Positions 1 to 8,710 of a stretch of 32,824 nt of DNA are shown here, one piece after another. This DNA comes from Paraburkholderia oxyphila NBRC 105797 (lineage in GTDB: Bacteria > Pseudomonadota > Gammaproteobacteria > Burkholderiales > Burkholderiaceae), in the NCBI RefSeq assembly GCF_000685075.1, contig NZ_BAYD01000115.1, positions 1 through 32,824 on the forward strand. Reading direction: 5' to 3'. The notes beneath the pieces were generated by a model. That model was not told the DNA's origin and searched no databases. It saw only the letters and a program-made list of their open reading frames with translations. The position numbers and the translations under genes are program-made. Numbering within the stretch: the stretch's first letter is position 1; each line of letters starts with the position of its first letter.

Positions 1-87
1 CGTGATCAGCGGCGTGGGGCGCCAGCGGCGCGCGGCGCCCGGCGCGGCGGCGCCTGGGTGCGAGGCAAGCGGCGAGGGCGTGTTCAT
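1..87 (-). CDS. Start of an unidentified gene, truncated by the window edge
   Basis: Only the first 29 codons are visible (MNTPSPLASHPG... then a Pro/Ala/Arg-rich stretch), so no family can be assigned. The start is supported by a good ribosome-binding site (AGGAAG) about 4-5 bases upstream, and its ATG overlaps the stop of the preceding mini-ORF. It follows the MMPL exporter on the same strand, so it is probably the next gene of the aryl polyene operon. In related clusters this position is taken by a lipoprotein, a ketosynthase or a dehydratase, but nothing visible decides between them. Confidence 0.5.
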   Translation of the reverse strand, partial: MNTPSPLASHPGAAAPGAARRWRPTPLIT

Positions 88-164
88 ATGCTTCCTGCCT
101 TGCGGCTTCGCGGCGCTCGATAGGAGGGACCTGCTCGCAATGCAAGCGGTGAGGGCAAGTTCAT
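84..164 (-). CDS. 26-residue mini-ORF, second copy of a tandem 77-bp unit
   Basis: This short frame begins MNLPSPLALRAG and ends AGSI. Its ATG overlaps the stop of the previous mini-ORF (ATGA), and its stop overlaps the ATG of the next gene. A GGAGG-type ribosome-binding site precedes it. Its first codons resemble those of the mini-ORF before it and of the gene after it (MN-x-P-x-x-LA). It probably arose by tandem duplication of the translation start of the downstream gene. It may be translated only as a coupling relay, and no function is claimed. Confidence 0.3.
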   Translation of the reverse strand: MNLPSPLALRAGPSYRAPRSRKAGSI

Positions 165-241
165 GCACGTCCTCCCGCGCGGCTTGGCAGCGCGGCGCCA
201 GAGGTGCCTTCCCGCAAGGCAAGCGATTGCGGCGAATTCAT
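88..241. repeat. Imperfect tandem duplication, 77-bp period, of a translation start region
   Basis: On the minus strand, ATG codons at 241, 164 and 87 are exactly 77 bases apart, each with a purine-rich ribosome-binding site and similar following codons. The first two copies are roughly 60% or more similar over their length. The third matches mainly in its first ten codons and then runs into the downstream gene. Confidence 0.6.
161..241 (-). CDS. 26-residue mini-ORF, first copy of a tandem 77-bp unit
   Basis: The frame begins MNSPQSLALREG and ends AALPSRAGGRA, which closely resembles the last residues of the upstream MMPL protein (AALPRSEGGRA). Its ATG overlaps the MMPL stop codon (ATGA) and follows a strong AAGGAGG ribosome-binding site. 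This fits a duplicated segment spanning the end of the exporter gene, the ribosome-binding site and the first codons of the next gene. Translation is plausible; a function for the peptide is not shown. Confidence 0.3.
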   Translation of the reverse strand: MNSPQSLALREGTSGAALPSRAGGRA

Positions 242-2892
242 GCGCGTCCTCCTTCGCTGCGGGGCAGCGCGGCGTCGGCGGCGCTCGCGTGCGCGGCGTG
301 CGGGGCCTGCGGCGCGAGAATCGCGGCGAAGGCGAGTGCGAGCATCGCGCCCGGCCCCACAGTGAGGCCGAAGGTCTCGAGCAGCGGCACGTGCGAGAGC
401 GCAAGCAGCCCGAAGCCCGCCACCGTCGCGAGATTGGCGACCAGCAGCGAGACCAGCGTCTGGGGCGTGATACCCGGCGCGCCTGCTTTTTCGCTCACGC
501 CGCCGCCCTCGGGCTTGCAGAAGAACAGCGCATAATTCGAGCCCACCGCCACGATCAGCAGCATCCCGACCAGATGCAGGATCGTCATCGGCACGCCCGC
601 GAGCGCGAAGCCCGCGGCCACCACGAGCACGGCGGCCACGAGCGGCGCGAGCGCGCGCGCCGCGCGCAGCGGCGAGCGCAGCGCGAGCGTCAGCAGCACG
701 GCGATGGCCGCGAATCCCGCGAGCGAGAGCCGGATGTCCTCGTAGACGTAGTTCACGTAGAGGCGGTCGGCCTCGGCCTTGAGGTCGACGAACAGCGCGC
801 CGGGCACGCCCGCGCGCGCGACGGCGGCGCTGATCGGCGCGGTGTCGAGGCTCGGGCCGCTGGCGGTTGTGCCGTTGCGCGAGGGGTTGGCCGCGTTGTT
901 CGCTTCTGTGCCCGATCCGGCAGCGCCGTCGTTGGCAACGTGCGCCGCATGCGTAGCCGCCGCGCCCTCAGTCGATGTCGCACCCGCAGCACCCGCAGCA
1001 CCCGCAGGCGCGCGCAGCGCGAGCATCGCGCTCCAGCGGCCATCCCGCTCGGTCAGCAAGGCGTCGACGGCCAGCGCCATCGAGGTGCCGCGCAGGTCCG
1101 CGCGCGTGATCAAGGGCGCCTTGCGTGCCGCCTCGACATCGGCGATGAACGGCGCGAACACTTCGGGCTTGATGCTGATGGGCTGGTCGGCCACCGCCGC
1201 GCGCATGCGCGCGGTGAGCTCAGCCGCGTCGGGCAGGCTCGCGGCGCGCGCACGCTGCGCGGCGTCGCTCGGCAGATAGCGCGCCGGGCTTTCGAAGCCC
1301 GCGAGCACGCCCTGGTCGACGAGCGGCTGCAGTTGCGCGCCGATCTTCTCGGCGCCTTCGAGCGCGGCCTGCTCGCTCGCCGCGGGAATCTCCACCAGAT
1401 AGCGCACGTCGGGCGCGCCCACATCGGCGCGCAGACGGGTGTCGAGCGCCTGGCTCGTCGCCGGCACCGGGCTCAGCGAAGCAAGCTCGCGGCTCCACAG
1501 GTTGTCCCGATGCAGCGCGAGGATCGCGACGGCGGCCAGCGCCAGTGCCGCGAGCGGCCAGCGCAGGCGCGGCGCGGCCTGCGCGGCGCTAGCGAGCCAG
1601 GCGCCGACGCGCGAAACGTCGCGGATCGCCACGGCGCCGCCTTGCAGGCGCGGCAGCACGAAGCGTGTGACGAGCGCCGCCGTCACGAGGCCCGCGATCG
1701 AGTAGGCGCCCAGCTGCACGAGACCCGGAAAGCCCGAGAACAGCATCGAGGCGAACCCGCACACGGAGGTGAGCACGCCGAGGCGGATCGTCGGCCAATA
1801 CGCGGCCACCCAGGCGCGCAGGGTGTCGCGCGAGCGCAGGTCGGAGCGTGCGTCGCCGGACTGGACGAACAGATAAATCGAGTAGTCGACGGCCTCGCCG
1901 ATCAGCGTCGTGCCGAAGCCGAGCGTGAGCCCCTGGACCGTGCCGAACGCGAGGCTCACCGCGGCGATCCCCGCGGCCACGCCCGAGAGCACGGGCACGA
2001 GGCCGAGCGCGAGCGTGCGCGGCGAGCGGTAGAGCGTGAGCAGCAGCGCGACGATCAAGACGAGGCTCAACACCGAGATGCGCTCGACGTCGTGGCGGAT
2101 CGCGTCGCGCGTATCCACGGAGAACACGCCGGGGCCGGTCATCTCCAGCCGGTACGCCGACGCCGATGCGGCATTCGCAGGCGCATGCGTGGCGGCGTCG
2201 AACGCGCGGCGGACGGTGTCGATGGCGCGCGCCTGGGCGTCGGTGTCGGAGCCTGCGGCGGCGGTCTGCGCGACCAGCACGGCGCGCGTGCCGTCGCGCG
2301 AGGCCCAGACGCCATCGAGGCTTTGCGGCTGGGCGGCGCTGTCGAGCTCGCCTACGAGGGCGGCGACTTCGCCGGTCGGATCGCGGGGCAGCAAGTCCTT
2401 CGCGACGAGGCCCGCCGACGAGCTCAGCAAGTCGAGGCTCTCGCCCAGCGCCTCATGGAGGCCGGCGGCCGTGAAGCGCTGCGGCGTGACCGCCGGGCTC
2501 AACGCATAGCGATGCATGAACACGAACTGCTGGTCGCGCGCGTCGTTCACGGCCTCGCCGTTGTGGACCGCGGCGAACTGCGGGTCGGCGCGCAGCGTCG
2601 CCGCGACTTGCCGCGAAAGCTGCGCGCGCGTGGCCGGATCGCCGCCTTCGATGGCGACGAGAATCAGCCGCGAGACGAGACCGTCGCGCAGCTGATCGAC
2701 GAGCACGCGCTGGCCAGCGCTCGGCGAGCGCGGCAGGAACGCGGAGAGGTCGGTGCTGAAATGGGCGCGCGCGATGGTTCCCGCGCACGCGAGCAGGAAG
2801 ACGAGCCACACGAGCACGGCGCGGCGCTGCAGGGCCTGGCCGAAGGCGCGCAAGCCTCGGGCTGGCTGCGTGGGCGGGGTCGGGTTGTCCAT
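238..2892 (-). CDS. MMPL/RND-type exporter of the aryl polyene cluster
   Basis: This 884-residue inner-membrane protein has the RND/MMPL layout: an N-terminal membrane anchor at about 25-45, a large periplasmic segment, and two blocks of hydrophobic helices (about 270-420 and 720-865). Such proteins in aryl polyene and xanthomonadin clusters are thought to move the finished lipid-linked polyene to the outer membrane. It follows a LolA-like gene with a gap of 25 bases and is part of the minus-strand operon. An Ala/Gly/Thr/Asn-rich linker near residues 630-690 and a hydrophilic Ala-rich tail look like expendable insertions. The start MDNPTPP has only a weak ribosome-binding site. The transported molecule is inferred from context. 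Confidence 0.85.
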   Translation of the reverse strand: MDNPTPPTQPARGLRAFGQALQRRAVLVWLVFLLACAGTIARAHFSTDLSAFLPRSPSAGQRVLVDQLRDGLVSRLILVAIEGGDPATRAQLSRQVAATLRADPQFAAVHNGEAVNDARDQQFVFMHRYALSPAVTPQRFTAAGLHEALGESLDLLSSSAGLVAKDLLPRDPTGEVAALVGELDSAAQPQSLDGVWASRDGTRAVLVAQTAAAGSDTDAQARAIDTVRRAFDAATHAPANAASASAYRLEMTGPGVFSVDTRDAIRHDVERISVLSLVLIVALLLTLYRSPRTLALGLVPVLSGVAAGIAAVSLAFGTVQGLTLGFGTTLIGEAVDYSIYLFVQSGDARSDLRSRDTLRAWVAAYWPTIRLGVLTSVCGFASMLFSGFPGLVQLGAYSIAGLVTAALVTRFVLPRLQGGAVAIRDVSRVGAWLASAAQAAPRLRWPLAALALAAVAILALHRDNLWSRELASLSPVPATSQALDTRLRADVGAPDVRYLVEIPAASEQAALEGAEKIGAQLQPLVDQGVLAGFESPARYLPSDAAQRARAASLPDAAELTARMRAAVADQPISIKPEVFAPFIADVEAARKAPLITRADLRGTSMALAVDALLTERDGRWSAMLALRAPAGAAGAAGATSTEGAAATHAAHVANDGAAGSGTEANNAANPSRNGTTASGPSLDTAPISAAVARAGVPGALFVDLKAEADRLYVNYVYEDIRLSLAGFAAIAVLLTLALRSPLRAARALAPLVAAVLVVAAGFALAGVPMTILHLVGMLLIVAVGSNYALFFCKPEGGGVSEKAGAPGITPQTLVSLLVANLATVAGFGLLALSHVPLLETFGLTVGPGAMLALAFAAILAPQAPHAAHASAADAALPRSEGGRA

Positions 2893-2917
2893 GCGTGCTG
2901 CTACCCGCGAAGGTGAC

Positions 2918-3619
2918 TCAGTCCGCCGCCGCGTCGGCGGCCAACGGGCGCAGGCGCATCAGCGAATGATCGCCGCCCGCCTGCTGGATCGCCACGCTGC
3001 GCAGCGCGTCGCCCGTGCCTTCGAGCGTGATCGTGCTGACCGTCTTGAGCATGCGCGAGTCGCGCGGCGTGAGCGTGAGCGTCCAGTTCTCGCCGCTGCC
3101 GGCGAGCGCGACCTGGTACGTCTGCTCGAGCGCGAGGCGGTTGCCCGTGAGCGTCGCGCGGATGCTCTCGATGAACGCGCCCAGCTCCGGATAGCGCGCG
3201 AGCGCGAGCGTGTACTTGTGGTTGTTGCGCTCGACGGTGAGCATGTCGCCGTCCACCACGAGGTGCTCGGGCTTGGGCTTGAGCGTGTTTTTCTCCAGAT
3301 GATCGGGCGCGACGAACACGAGCTCGCCTGACGACTCGATGGGCTGCGAGGCGATGGCGAGATACTTGGTTTCCGTGAACGCGGCGCGGCCCGACTTGTG
3401 CTGGGCGAGCACGGCCATGAGGCGGTCGAGTGTCCAGCCAGGGGCGGCGGCCTCGGCGGCTTGTGCCGCGGCGGCGGGCGTGGGCGCGAGCGCGCACAGG
3501 GCAGTCATGCCGAGCAGCGCCAGCGCGGCGGCCATGCCCGCTATGGCAGGCCGTACACGCGAAACACGCTGCAAACGCAGCGCACCGCGAAGGAAAGCGA
3601 AACGGCGAGTGGCGCTCAT
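2918..3619 (-). CDS. LolA-like outer membrane lipoprotein carrier (aryl polyene cluster type)
   Basis: This 233-residue exported protein has a basic N terminus, a hydrophobic signal segment (about residues 27-50, ending in an Ala-rich stretch) and a LolA/LppC-like beta-rich body (WTLDRLMAVLAQHKSG, then FTETKYLA, ending SLMRLRPLA). Aryl polyene clusters routinely carry such a protein between the acyltransferase and the MMPL exporter, where it is thought to ferry the glycolipid across the periplasm. The chosen ATG overlaps the stop of the acyltransferase gene by four bases (ATGA), which fits translational coupling; longer versions upstream would lie inside that gene. Confidence 0.8.
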   Translation of the reverse strand: MSATRRFAFLRGALRLQRVSRVRPAIAGMAAALALLGMTALCALAPTPAAAAQAAEAAAPGWTLDRLMAVLAQHKSGRAAFTETKYLAIASQPIESSGELVFVAPDHLEKNTLKPKPEHLVVDGDMLTVERNNHKYTLALARYPELGAFIESIRATLTGNRLALEQTYQVALAGSGENWTLTLTPRDSRMLKTVSTITLEGTGDALRSVAIQQAGGDHSLMRLRPLAADAAAD

Positions 3620-4749
3620 GCGTCGGAGGTCTCCCGGGCGGCAAGGCTCGCGTGCGCCGCTTCGCTGCGGCGCGGCTCGTCGCGGCGCGCTCGGGCAACT
3701 CCCGCGGTTTCGGCCCGGTTCGCCGCGTAGGCGTTCCTGGCGACGCGCGCGGCAACGTCCGCATGCTTCGCCGGCGCACGGGCCGCTTCCGCCGCAGGTG
3801 CGGGTTGTGCCGGCCGTGCCGGTTGAGCCGCTTGCTGGGCTTGCGCGGTCTGCCAGAAGTCGAAGTAGTTGAACCAGTTGTACGGCGCCGCGCGGCAATG
3901 CCGGTCGAGCAGCGCGACATAGCGCACGAGCGCCGCGTCGATGGCGGCCTGGCGCGACTCGCGTGGCGTGTGCGTGAAGTCGGCGAGCATCTCGAAGTGC
4001 ACGTCGTAGCGGTTGCCGCCGCGATACAGGCCCGTCATGAAGATCACGGGACGCTTGAGCATCGCGGCCATGTAGAGCGGCCCGAGCGGGAAGGCCGCGG
4101 GCTCGCCGAGAAAGGCCATGCGGCGCATCGAGCTGGCAGCGTCGGCGAGCAGCGTGCGATCGGCGAGCATGCCCACCATGCAGTTCTCGTCGAGCCGCTC
4201 GTTCACGCGCAGCATCGAATCGATCTGCCCCAGCGCGATCACCTCGGGCTGCGCGGCCGGGTTCACGGCGGCGATCGTCGCGTTGATCTTGCGTGCGTTC
4301 TCGTCGAACATCGTGACGACCACGCGCATGTCGGGCCGCGTGCGGCCGAGCGCCCGCACCACCTCGAAGCTGCCGAGGTGGCCGCCCATCAGGAACGCGC
4401 CGCGTCCGTTCGCGAGCGCGGTATCGACGAGCGTCTGCCCCTGCGGGCGGATGTCGAACAGGTCGAAGCGCTCGTTCATCAAATAGATGCGATCGTGAAT
4501 GGTGGTCGCGAAGGTGAACACGTGCCGGTAGACGTCGCTCCAGCCCACCGGCCGGCCCAGCACGCGGCGCAGGTAGTCGCGCGAGGCGGCCCGCGCGCGC
4601 GGCGAGAACAGCACGTAGTAGAGGGCGATCAGATGCAGCAGGCCGCGCGCGGCGGAGCGCCCGAGGCGTAGCGAGAGCCAGGTCATGACGCGCAGCAGCA
4701 GCGCGCTGCCGCGCTCCTGACGCTGGGCCCAGTCGGTGCGCTTCGTCAT
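3616..4749 (-). CDS. LpxL/HtrB-family acyltransferase, XanD-like
   Basis: This 377-residue protein matches the lysophospholipid acyltransferase family. A hydrophobic N-terminal anchor (about 30-50) is followed by GGHLGSFEVVRA near 122-133, the His-x4-Glu-type catalytic motif, and the domain ends at YNWFNYFDFW. In xanthomonadin/aryl polyene pathways such enzymes attach the polyene acyl chain to a lipid head group at the inner membrane. The gene overlaps both neighbours by four bases, so it sits in a translationally coupled operon. The last 75 residues are a low-complexity Ala/Pro/Arg tail beyond the usual domain end and may be dispensable. Confidence 0.82.
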   Translation of the reverse strand: MTKRTDWAQRQERGSALLLRVMTWLSLRLGRSAARGLLHLIALYYVLFSPRARAASRDYLRRVLGRPVGWSDVYRHVFTFATTIHDRIYLMNERFDLFDIRPQGQTLVDTALANGRGAFLMGGHLGSFEVVRALGRTRPDMRVVVTMFDENARKINATIAAVNPAAQPEVIALGQIDSMLRVNERLDENCMVGMLADRTLLADAASSMRRMAFLGEPAAFPLGPLYMAAMLKRPVIFMTGLYRGGNRYDVHFEMLADFTHTPRESRQAAIDAALVRYVALLDRHCRAAPYNWFNYFDFWQTAQAQQAAQPARPAQPAPAAEAARAPAKHADVAARVARNAYAANRAETAGVARARRDEPRRSEAAHASLAARETSDA

Positions 4750-6761
4750 GGTTGCGGCCCTTCCTGCGAGGAGGCGTGCGCGGCGGACGGCGCCGGCGCG
4801 CCGGGTTGCGGCGGCGGGGTGGTCGAGAGCGTGCCGCTCGCGACGTCGCGCTCGCCGGCGCGCACGGTGAAGCGGATCGCGCCGCTGGCAGCGGCGTCGA
4901 ACGCGAGATCGAGCGCCTCGCCGGGCTTGACCGGGCTCAGGAACTTCGCGGCGCTCAGGCGCCAGGCCTGCAGCGGGCGGTTCAGCGCCGCGCCGATCGC
5001 GTCGATGGCGTGATCGAGCAGCACGACGCCGGGCACGACCGGGTGGCCCGGGAAGTGGCCCGGCAGCGCGGGGTGATCGGCGGGAACCGTGAAGGAGAGT
5101 GTGGACGGGTTGCCCCTCGTGGTGGCTCCGTCCACTGGGTCCGACTTCCGCGCGGGGCCCACGCCGCTCACGCGCGCGGTGCCTGCGGCGTTCGTCGGCG
5201 CAGCGCTCCCGGCATGCGCTTGTGCCGCCGGAGCTACTTCGGCCGCGCCGTGCGTGTGCTGCGCAACCAGCGCAGCGAGCACCTCGTGCGGCAGCTTGCC
5301 GGTTTCGTTGCGCGGCAGCGATTCGACGAACACGAGCGGGCGCGGCATGAACGCGGCGTCGATGCGCTCGCGCAGCGCGCGCTGCAGGCCGGCGGCCGTG
5401 AGCGTGGGCGCGACCACGAGCGCGACGAGACGCGTGACCGCACCGCTGCCCGTGGGATCGGCGTTGTTCCCGTTTGCATCGGCCTGCGAGCCGCCGCTGG
5501 CGTGCGCGGCATCGCCTGGCATGAAGAACACGCCGTCGGTCACGCCCGGGATCGCATTGATCTGATGATTGAGGTACGAGAGCGAGGTCCGCTTGCCGGC
5601 GATGTTGATGAGATCCGCCTTGCGCCCGTGCAGGAGGAAGCGGTGCGCGTCGAGCAGCTCGAGCGCATCGCCCATCGGCACCGGCTCTTCCACGTGTCCG
5701 CCCGAGACCCAGACCGTCGGCCCTTCGTCGCGATCGTCGCGATTGGCGTTACCGTTGCCGGCGGCTGCGCGCGCCTCCATGCGGATGCGCGGAAACAGCG
5801 ACCAGGTCGCGCCCTGCGCCGTGCGGCGCGTCGCGATCTGGCCGGTCTCGGTGCTGCCGTAGATCTCCACGAGCGGCGCGGCGAGGCGCGCCTCGGCCTC
5901 GCACGCGAGCTTTTCCGCGAGCGGCGCGGTCGCGCAGAGCACGAGCGCCGCGCCAGGCAGCGCCGCTTCGGTCGCGAGCAGCGCGCGCAGGTGGATGGGC
6001 GAGGTCACGAGCACACGCGGCTGCGGCACGGCTTCCAGTTCGGCGCGGATGTCGACCGGATAGAACGGCTGGCGGTTGCTGAACGCGAGGCCGCCGATCA
6101 GCGCGAGCAACACCGTCGATTCGAAGCCGTACATGTGCTGCGCGGGCACCGTGCCGATCAGCGTATGCGTGTTGACGGGCGCATCGGCCCCGGCTTCGGC
6201 GCGGGTTTCCGCGCGAGTCTCAGCGTGGGCGTGGGCGGACGCATCGAGCAGCCCGAGGCGCTCCGCCGCCGCGCGCACGTTGGCCACGAGGAAGCCCCAG
6301 GTCTTGCGATGCGGCACCGGCGCGCCGGTCGAGCCCGACGTGAACACGTAGGCCATGATGCGCGCGGCATCGATCTGCGGCACCTCGAAGGGGGTGTCGT
6401 TCGCGATAGCCGTGTCGTGCGGCGTGGCCTCGGGATAGCGAAAGCGCGGCAGGTCGATCGCGCAATCGGCCGTGTCGTGCAGGCAGAACGCATCGGGCGC
6501 GAACGTGGCGAGCTGACGGACCATCTCCGGCGTATGCGTGGACGGCAGCAGGCTGATGCGGCCCGCGACCAGCGCCGCGCACAGGCTCACGGCAAAGCGG
6601 TAGCGGTCGCGGCAGACGTTGAACACGTGTCCGCCCGGCGGCAACGCGGCGGCGACGCGCGCGACGTCGGCGAGGAACGCGTGCACCGTGACCGGCGAGC
6701 CGTCGCGCCAGGCGATGACCTGGCGGGGCGAAGCGTGAAAGACCAGCGGATGAGTCGGCAT
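4746..6761 (-). CDS. AMP-ligase fused to a hot-dog 3-hydroxyacyl-ACP dehydratase
   Basis: The 671-residue protein has two parts. The first 500 residues are an acyl/aryl adenylating enzyme: FTSGSTGAP near 140-148, IYGSTETGQ near 300 and a C-terminal NETGKL lysine motif near 485. The last 110 residues are a FabA/FabZ-like hot-dog domain with the signature HFPGHPVVPGVVLLDHA near 570-585. The ligase would load the aryl starter (hydroxybenzoate made by the chorismatase) onto the carrier protein, and the dehydratase would form double bonds during chain growth. In many aryl polyene loci these are two separate genes. An Ala-rich linker of about 60 residues joins the halves. The ribosome-binding site is weak. 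Confidence 0.85.
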   Translation of the reverse strand: MPTHPLVFHASPRQVIAWRDGSPVTVHAFLADVARVAAALPPGGHVFNVCRDRYRFAVSLCAALVAGRISLLPSTHTPEMVRQLATFAPDAFCLHDTADCAIDLPRFRYPEATPHDTAIANDTPFEVPQIDAARIMAYVFTSGSTGAPVPHRKTWGFLVANVRAAAERLGLLDASAHAHAETRAETRAEAGADAPVNTHTLIGTVPAQHMYGFESTVLLALIGGLAFSNRQPFYPVDIRAELEAVPQPRVLVTSPIHLRALLATEAALPGAALVLCATAPLAEKLACEAEARLAAPLVEIYGSTETGQIATRRTAQGATWSLFPRIRMEARAAAGNGNANRDDRDEGPTVWVSGGHVEEPVPMGDALELLDAHRFLLHGRKADLINIAGKRTSLSYLNHQINAIPGVTDGVFFMPGDAAHASGGSQADANGNNADPTGSGAVTRLVALVVAPTLTAAGLQRALRERIDAAFMPRPLVFVESLPRNETGKLPHEVLAALVAQHTHGAAEVAPAAQAHAGSAAPTNAAGTARVSGVGPARKSDPVDGATTRGNPSTLSFTVPADHPALPGHFPGHPVVPGVVLLDHAIDAIGAALNRPLQAWRLSAAKFLSPVKPGEALDLAFDAAASGAIRFTVRAGERDVASGTLSTTPPPQPGAPAPSAAHASSQEGPQP

Positions 6762-6818
6762 AACTTCAGTTGATTCGGAAACAGGGGCCGGCGATGCAGC
6801 GCGCCGCCGGCCGTTTAT

Positions 6819-7619
6819 TCATGGCATGGGTCTGACTGTCCGGCTCGCGTTCGGGCTGGCCGGCGTCGCGCGGTTCGCCTGGCTCGCGCGGCCCACAGGG
6901 TCCTCGACGCTCGCCCGGCTCCCCCGGCTCACCCGGTCCACGCGGTCCTTGAGGCTCGCCCGGTCCACCTGGCCCGCGTCGCCCTGCGCCGACGCCTGCC
7001 GGTATGCCCGGATCGCGTCTAGCATGCCGGAGCGCCGCTCGCGGGGCAGTGCGAAGCGGCGGCACACATGCTCGGCGACGAACATCGCGCCCACCAGCGG
7101 CAGCGCCAGATAGTTGGCGAAGGTCGCCCACGCGACGATCGGCGCGGCGGCGAACATCAGCGTCGAAACGGCGGCGATGGCGACGAAGAACGCCGTCCAC
7201 GCCACCGTGATCTGTCGCGTGTAGCGCGCGACGGGCGGCGTCAGCGAGCCGTGGATCATCGACGCGAACTGCGAGCAGAGCGGCACGCGTCCGTGCGTGA
7301 GCGTGCGGCCGAACAGCAGCGCCATCCCGAGGTTGAAGCTCACGTGCTCGAGGTACAGGCCCCATTCGAAATGAAGAGCAAGCGGCGTGCGCGCGGCCCA
7401 GAGCGCGGCGGCAGCGAGCGCCCAGAGCGGCAGCAGCCAGCCCCGGCGCGGCGAACGGGCTGCCGCGGCCAGCGCGATCGCCATCGGCGGCACCAGCGCC
7501 ATGGCGAGCCCGAGGCCGTGTTCGCCGGGCGTGGCCACCGCGTGATGGGCGAGCAGCTGGTACGCGGCCACCGCCACGACCGCGAGCGCTGCACGCGTGA
7601 CACCGGCGAGCGCGCTCAT
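6819..7619 (-). CDS. COG4648-type integral membrane protein of the aryl polyene cluster
   Basis: This 266-residue protein has about six hydrophobic helices spread over residues 5-195 and a recognisable body (FEWGLYLEHVSFNLGMALLF, LTPPVARYTRQ). It resembles the uncharacterised COG4648 membrane proteins found in aryl polyene clusters next to the AMP-ligase; the biochemical role is unknown. A good ribosome-binding site (GGAGAAG) supports this start. The last 55 residues come from a simple-sequence stretch that reads RAS/DRV-like here but as collagen-like Gly-x-Pro triplets in another frame, so the tail may have expanded recently. It is the first gene of the minus-strand operon. Confidence 0.75.
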   Translation of the reverse strand: MSALAGVTRAALAVVAVAAYQLLAHHAVATPGEHGLGLAMALVPPMAIALAAAARSPRRGWLLPLWALAAAALWAARTPLALHFEWGLYLEHVSFNLGMALLFGRTLTHGRVPLCSQFASMIHGSLTPPVARYTRQITVAWTAFFVAIAAVSTLMFAAAPIVAWATFANYLALPLVGAMFVAEHVCRRFALPRERRSGMLDAIRAYRQASAQGDAGQVDRASLKDRVDRVSRGSRASVEDPVGRASQANRATPASPNASRTVRPMP

Positions 7620-8326
7620 CGTGCTTCTCCGGGCCAGCGCTGCGCGCCTTCAGACGTCGACACGCCACGAGCGCCACGAGCGCCACGAGCACCTGGAGCA
7701 TCCACAGCACCCTGGGCGCCTTGAGCACCTCGTGCGCCGACTCTGCCGCGTGCGACGAGGCGGGCCGGCAAGTGTACCGGAGCGCAGTCCGGCGCGAGGC
7801 GATGGTGCATGGGGGGGCAGGGCACGGCTTGTTTGGCTCCGTTGGGTTTGGGCGGTTTTCAGACAGCTTTCATATGACGGGCGGCAACGCGCCGGGCATT
7901 CCGGTACCTCGCCGCGAGGCATATGTCACATGAATAGCGGGCCGCACAATCGCGGCAGGCATATTTTAAGATGGCGACGGAGCCGCGCCGGAATGGCACG
8001 CCGCCGGTTTGTAACCGTTTGTATGCCACCGCGCGGCGTGGCGCGGGCATCCGAACCAATTGCGCCCAATGCCGTGCAAGCGTCTCGCGCGTTCGCGTCC
8101 CAAAATTCGGGCGCCGCGTGCCCGACCCCTTGTAACCTTTCGGCGGCGCTCACCGTATACGCACCGATACCCATCGTCTAGAATCCGCGTAACTTTTACT
8201 AAACGAACCCCAAAATCAGGCAGGCGGGGCAGCGGGCAGGCGCCGGGAGGGACGGCGGGGCGCACGTGCGATGCGTGCGCCAGGTCGCCGTTCGCGCGCC
8301 GCGCTCGCGCCGCCTGCAACGCACGC
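7620..8326. other. Divergent intergenic region between the two arms of the aryl polyene locus
   Basis: This 707-bp region separates the minus-strand membrane/ligase operon from the plus-strand ACP operon and must hold both promoters. Three direct copies of CGCCACGAG stand at 7663-7689. The centre (about 7850-8210) is more AT-rich, and a TAGAAT box near 8175 could be a -10 element for the ACP side. I could not place a convincing -35. No convincing gene is seen; long reading frames here lack ribosome-binding sites and family resemblance. Confidence 0.5.
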
Positions 8327-8590
8327 ATGATGAACGCACTGGAAAAAGAGCTTGCCACGCTGATCGTCGGCGAACTGAATCTCGAAGACGTCTCGCTCGA
8401 CGACGTCAGCGCCGAGACCCCGCTCTATGGCGAGGGCTTCGGGCTCGACTCCATCGACATTCTGGAGATCGCGCTGCTGATCTCGAAGAAGTACGGCTTC
8501 GAGCTGCGCTCCGACAATCCGGAAAACGAAAAGATCTTCGCGACGCTGGGCGCGCTGGCCGCCTACGTGGAGGCGCATCGCGTTCGCTGA
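8327..8590 (+). CDS. Acyl carrier protein of the aryl polyene pathway (XanC-like)
   Basis: An 87-residue acyl carrier protein. The phosphopantetheine attachment serine is Ser42 in GFGLDSIDILE, followed by the usual acidic helix. It would carry the growing aryl polyene chain handled by the ligase, ketoreductase and dehydratase encoded nearby. Two adjacent ATG codons (8327 and 8330) could start it and neither has a strong ribosome-binding site; longer upstream versions would add an Arg-rich stretch unlike the family. Length and motif are typical. Confidence 0.88.
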   Translation: MMNALEKELATLIVGELNLEDVSLDDVSAETPLYGEGFGLDSIDILEIALLISKKYGFELRSDNPENEKIFATLGALAAYVEAHRVR

Positions 8591-8710
8591 GGGCGCCTGC
8601 GCTGGATGCGATGCATCTGACCGACGTGACGCGGCGGCACGCGCAGGATCGCGGCGCCGCTGTCCTGATCGTCCTGATGAAAGGGAAGCGCGAATGAAAG
8701 GAGAAAGCCG

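Noticed and set aside
163..2916. 917-residue plus-strand open frame opposite the MMPL gene
   Set aside because: Arg/Ala/Glu/His-rich composition without any family motif; it is the antisense of a GC-rich gene with clear membrane-protein features.
6786..6812. Hairpin GGCCGGCG/CGCCGGCC between the membrane protein and ligase genes
   Set aside because: No T-run follows in the direction of transcription and the genes are close together; in GC-rich DNA such stems are common by chance.
6766..7728. 320-residue frame with collagen-like Gly-x-Pro repeats
   Set aside because: The upstream part is an Arg-rich shadow of the COG4648-type gene, so the collagen-like run is probably an out-of-frame reading; kept only as a low-interest finding.
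8611..8697. Small frame between the ACP and ketoreductase genes (MHLTDVTRRHAQ...)
   Set aside because: No ribosome-binding site or family resemblance; it is too short to support.
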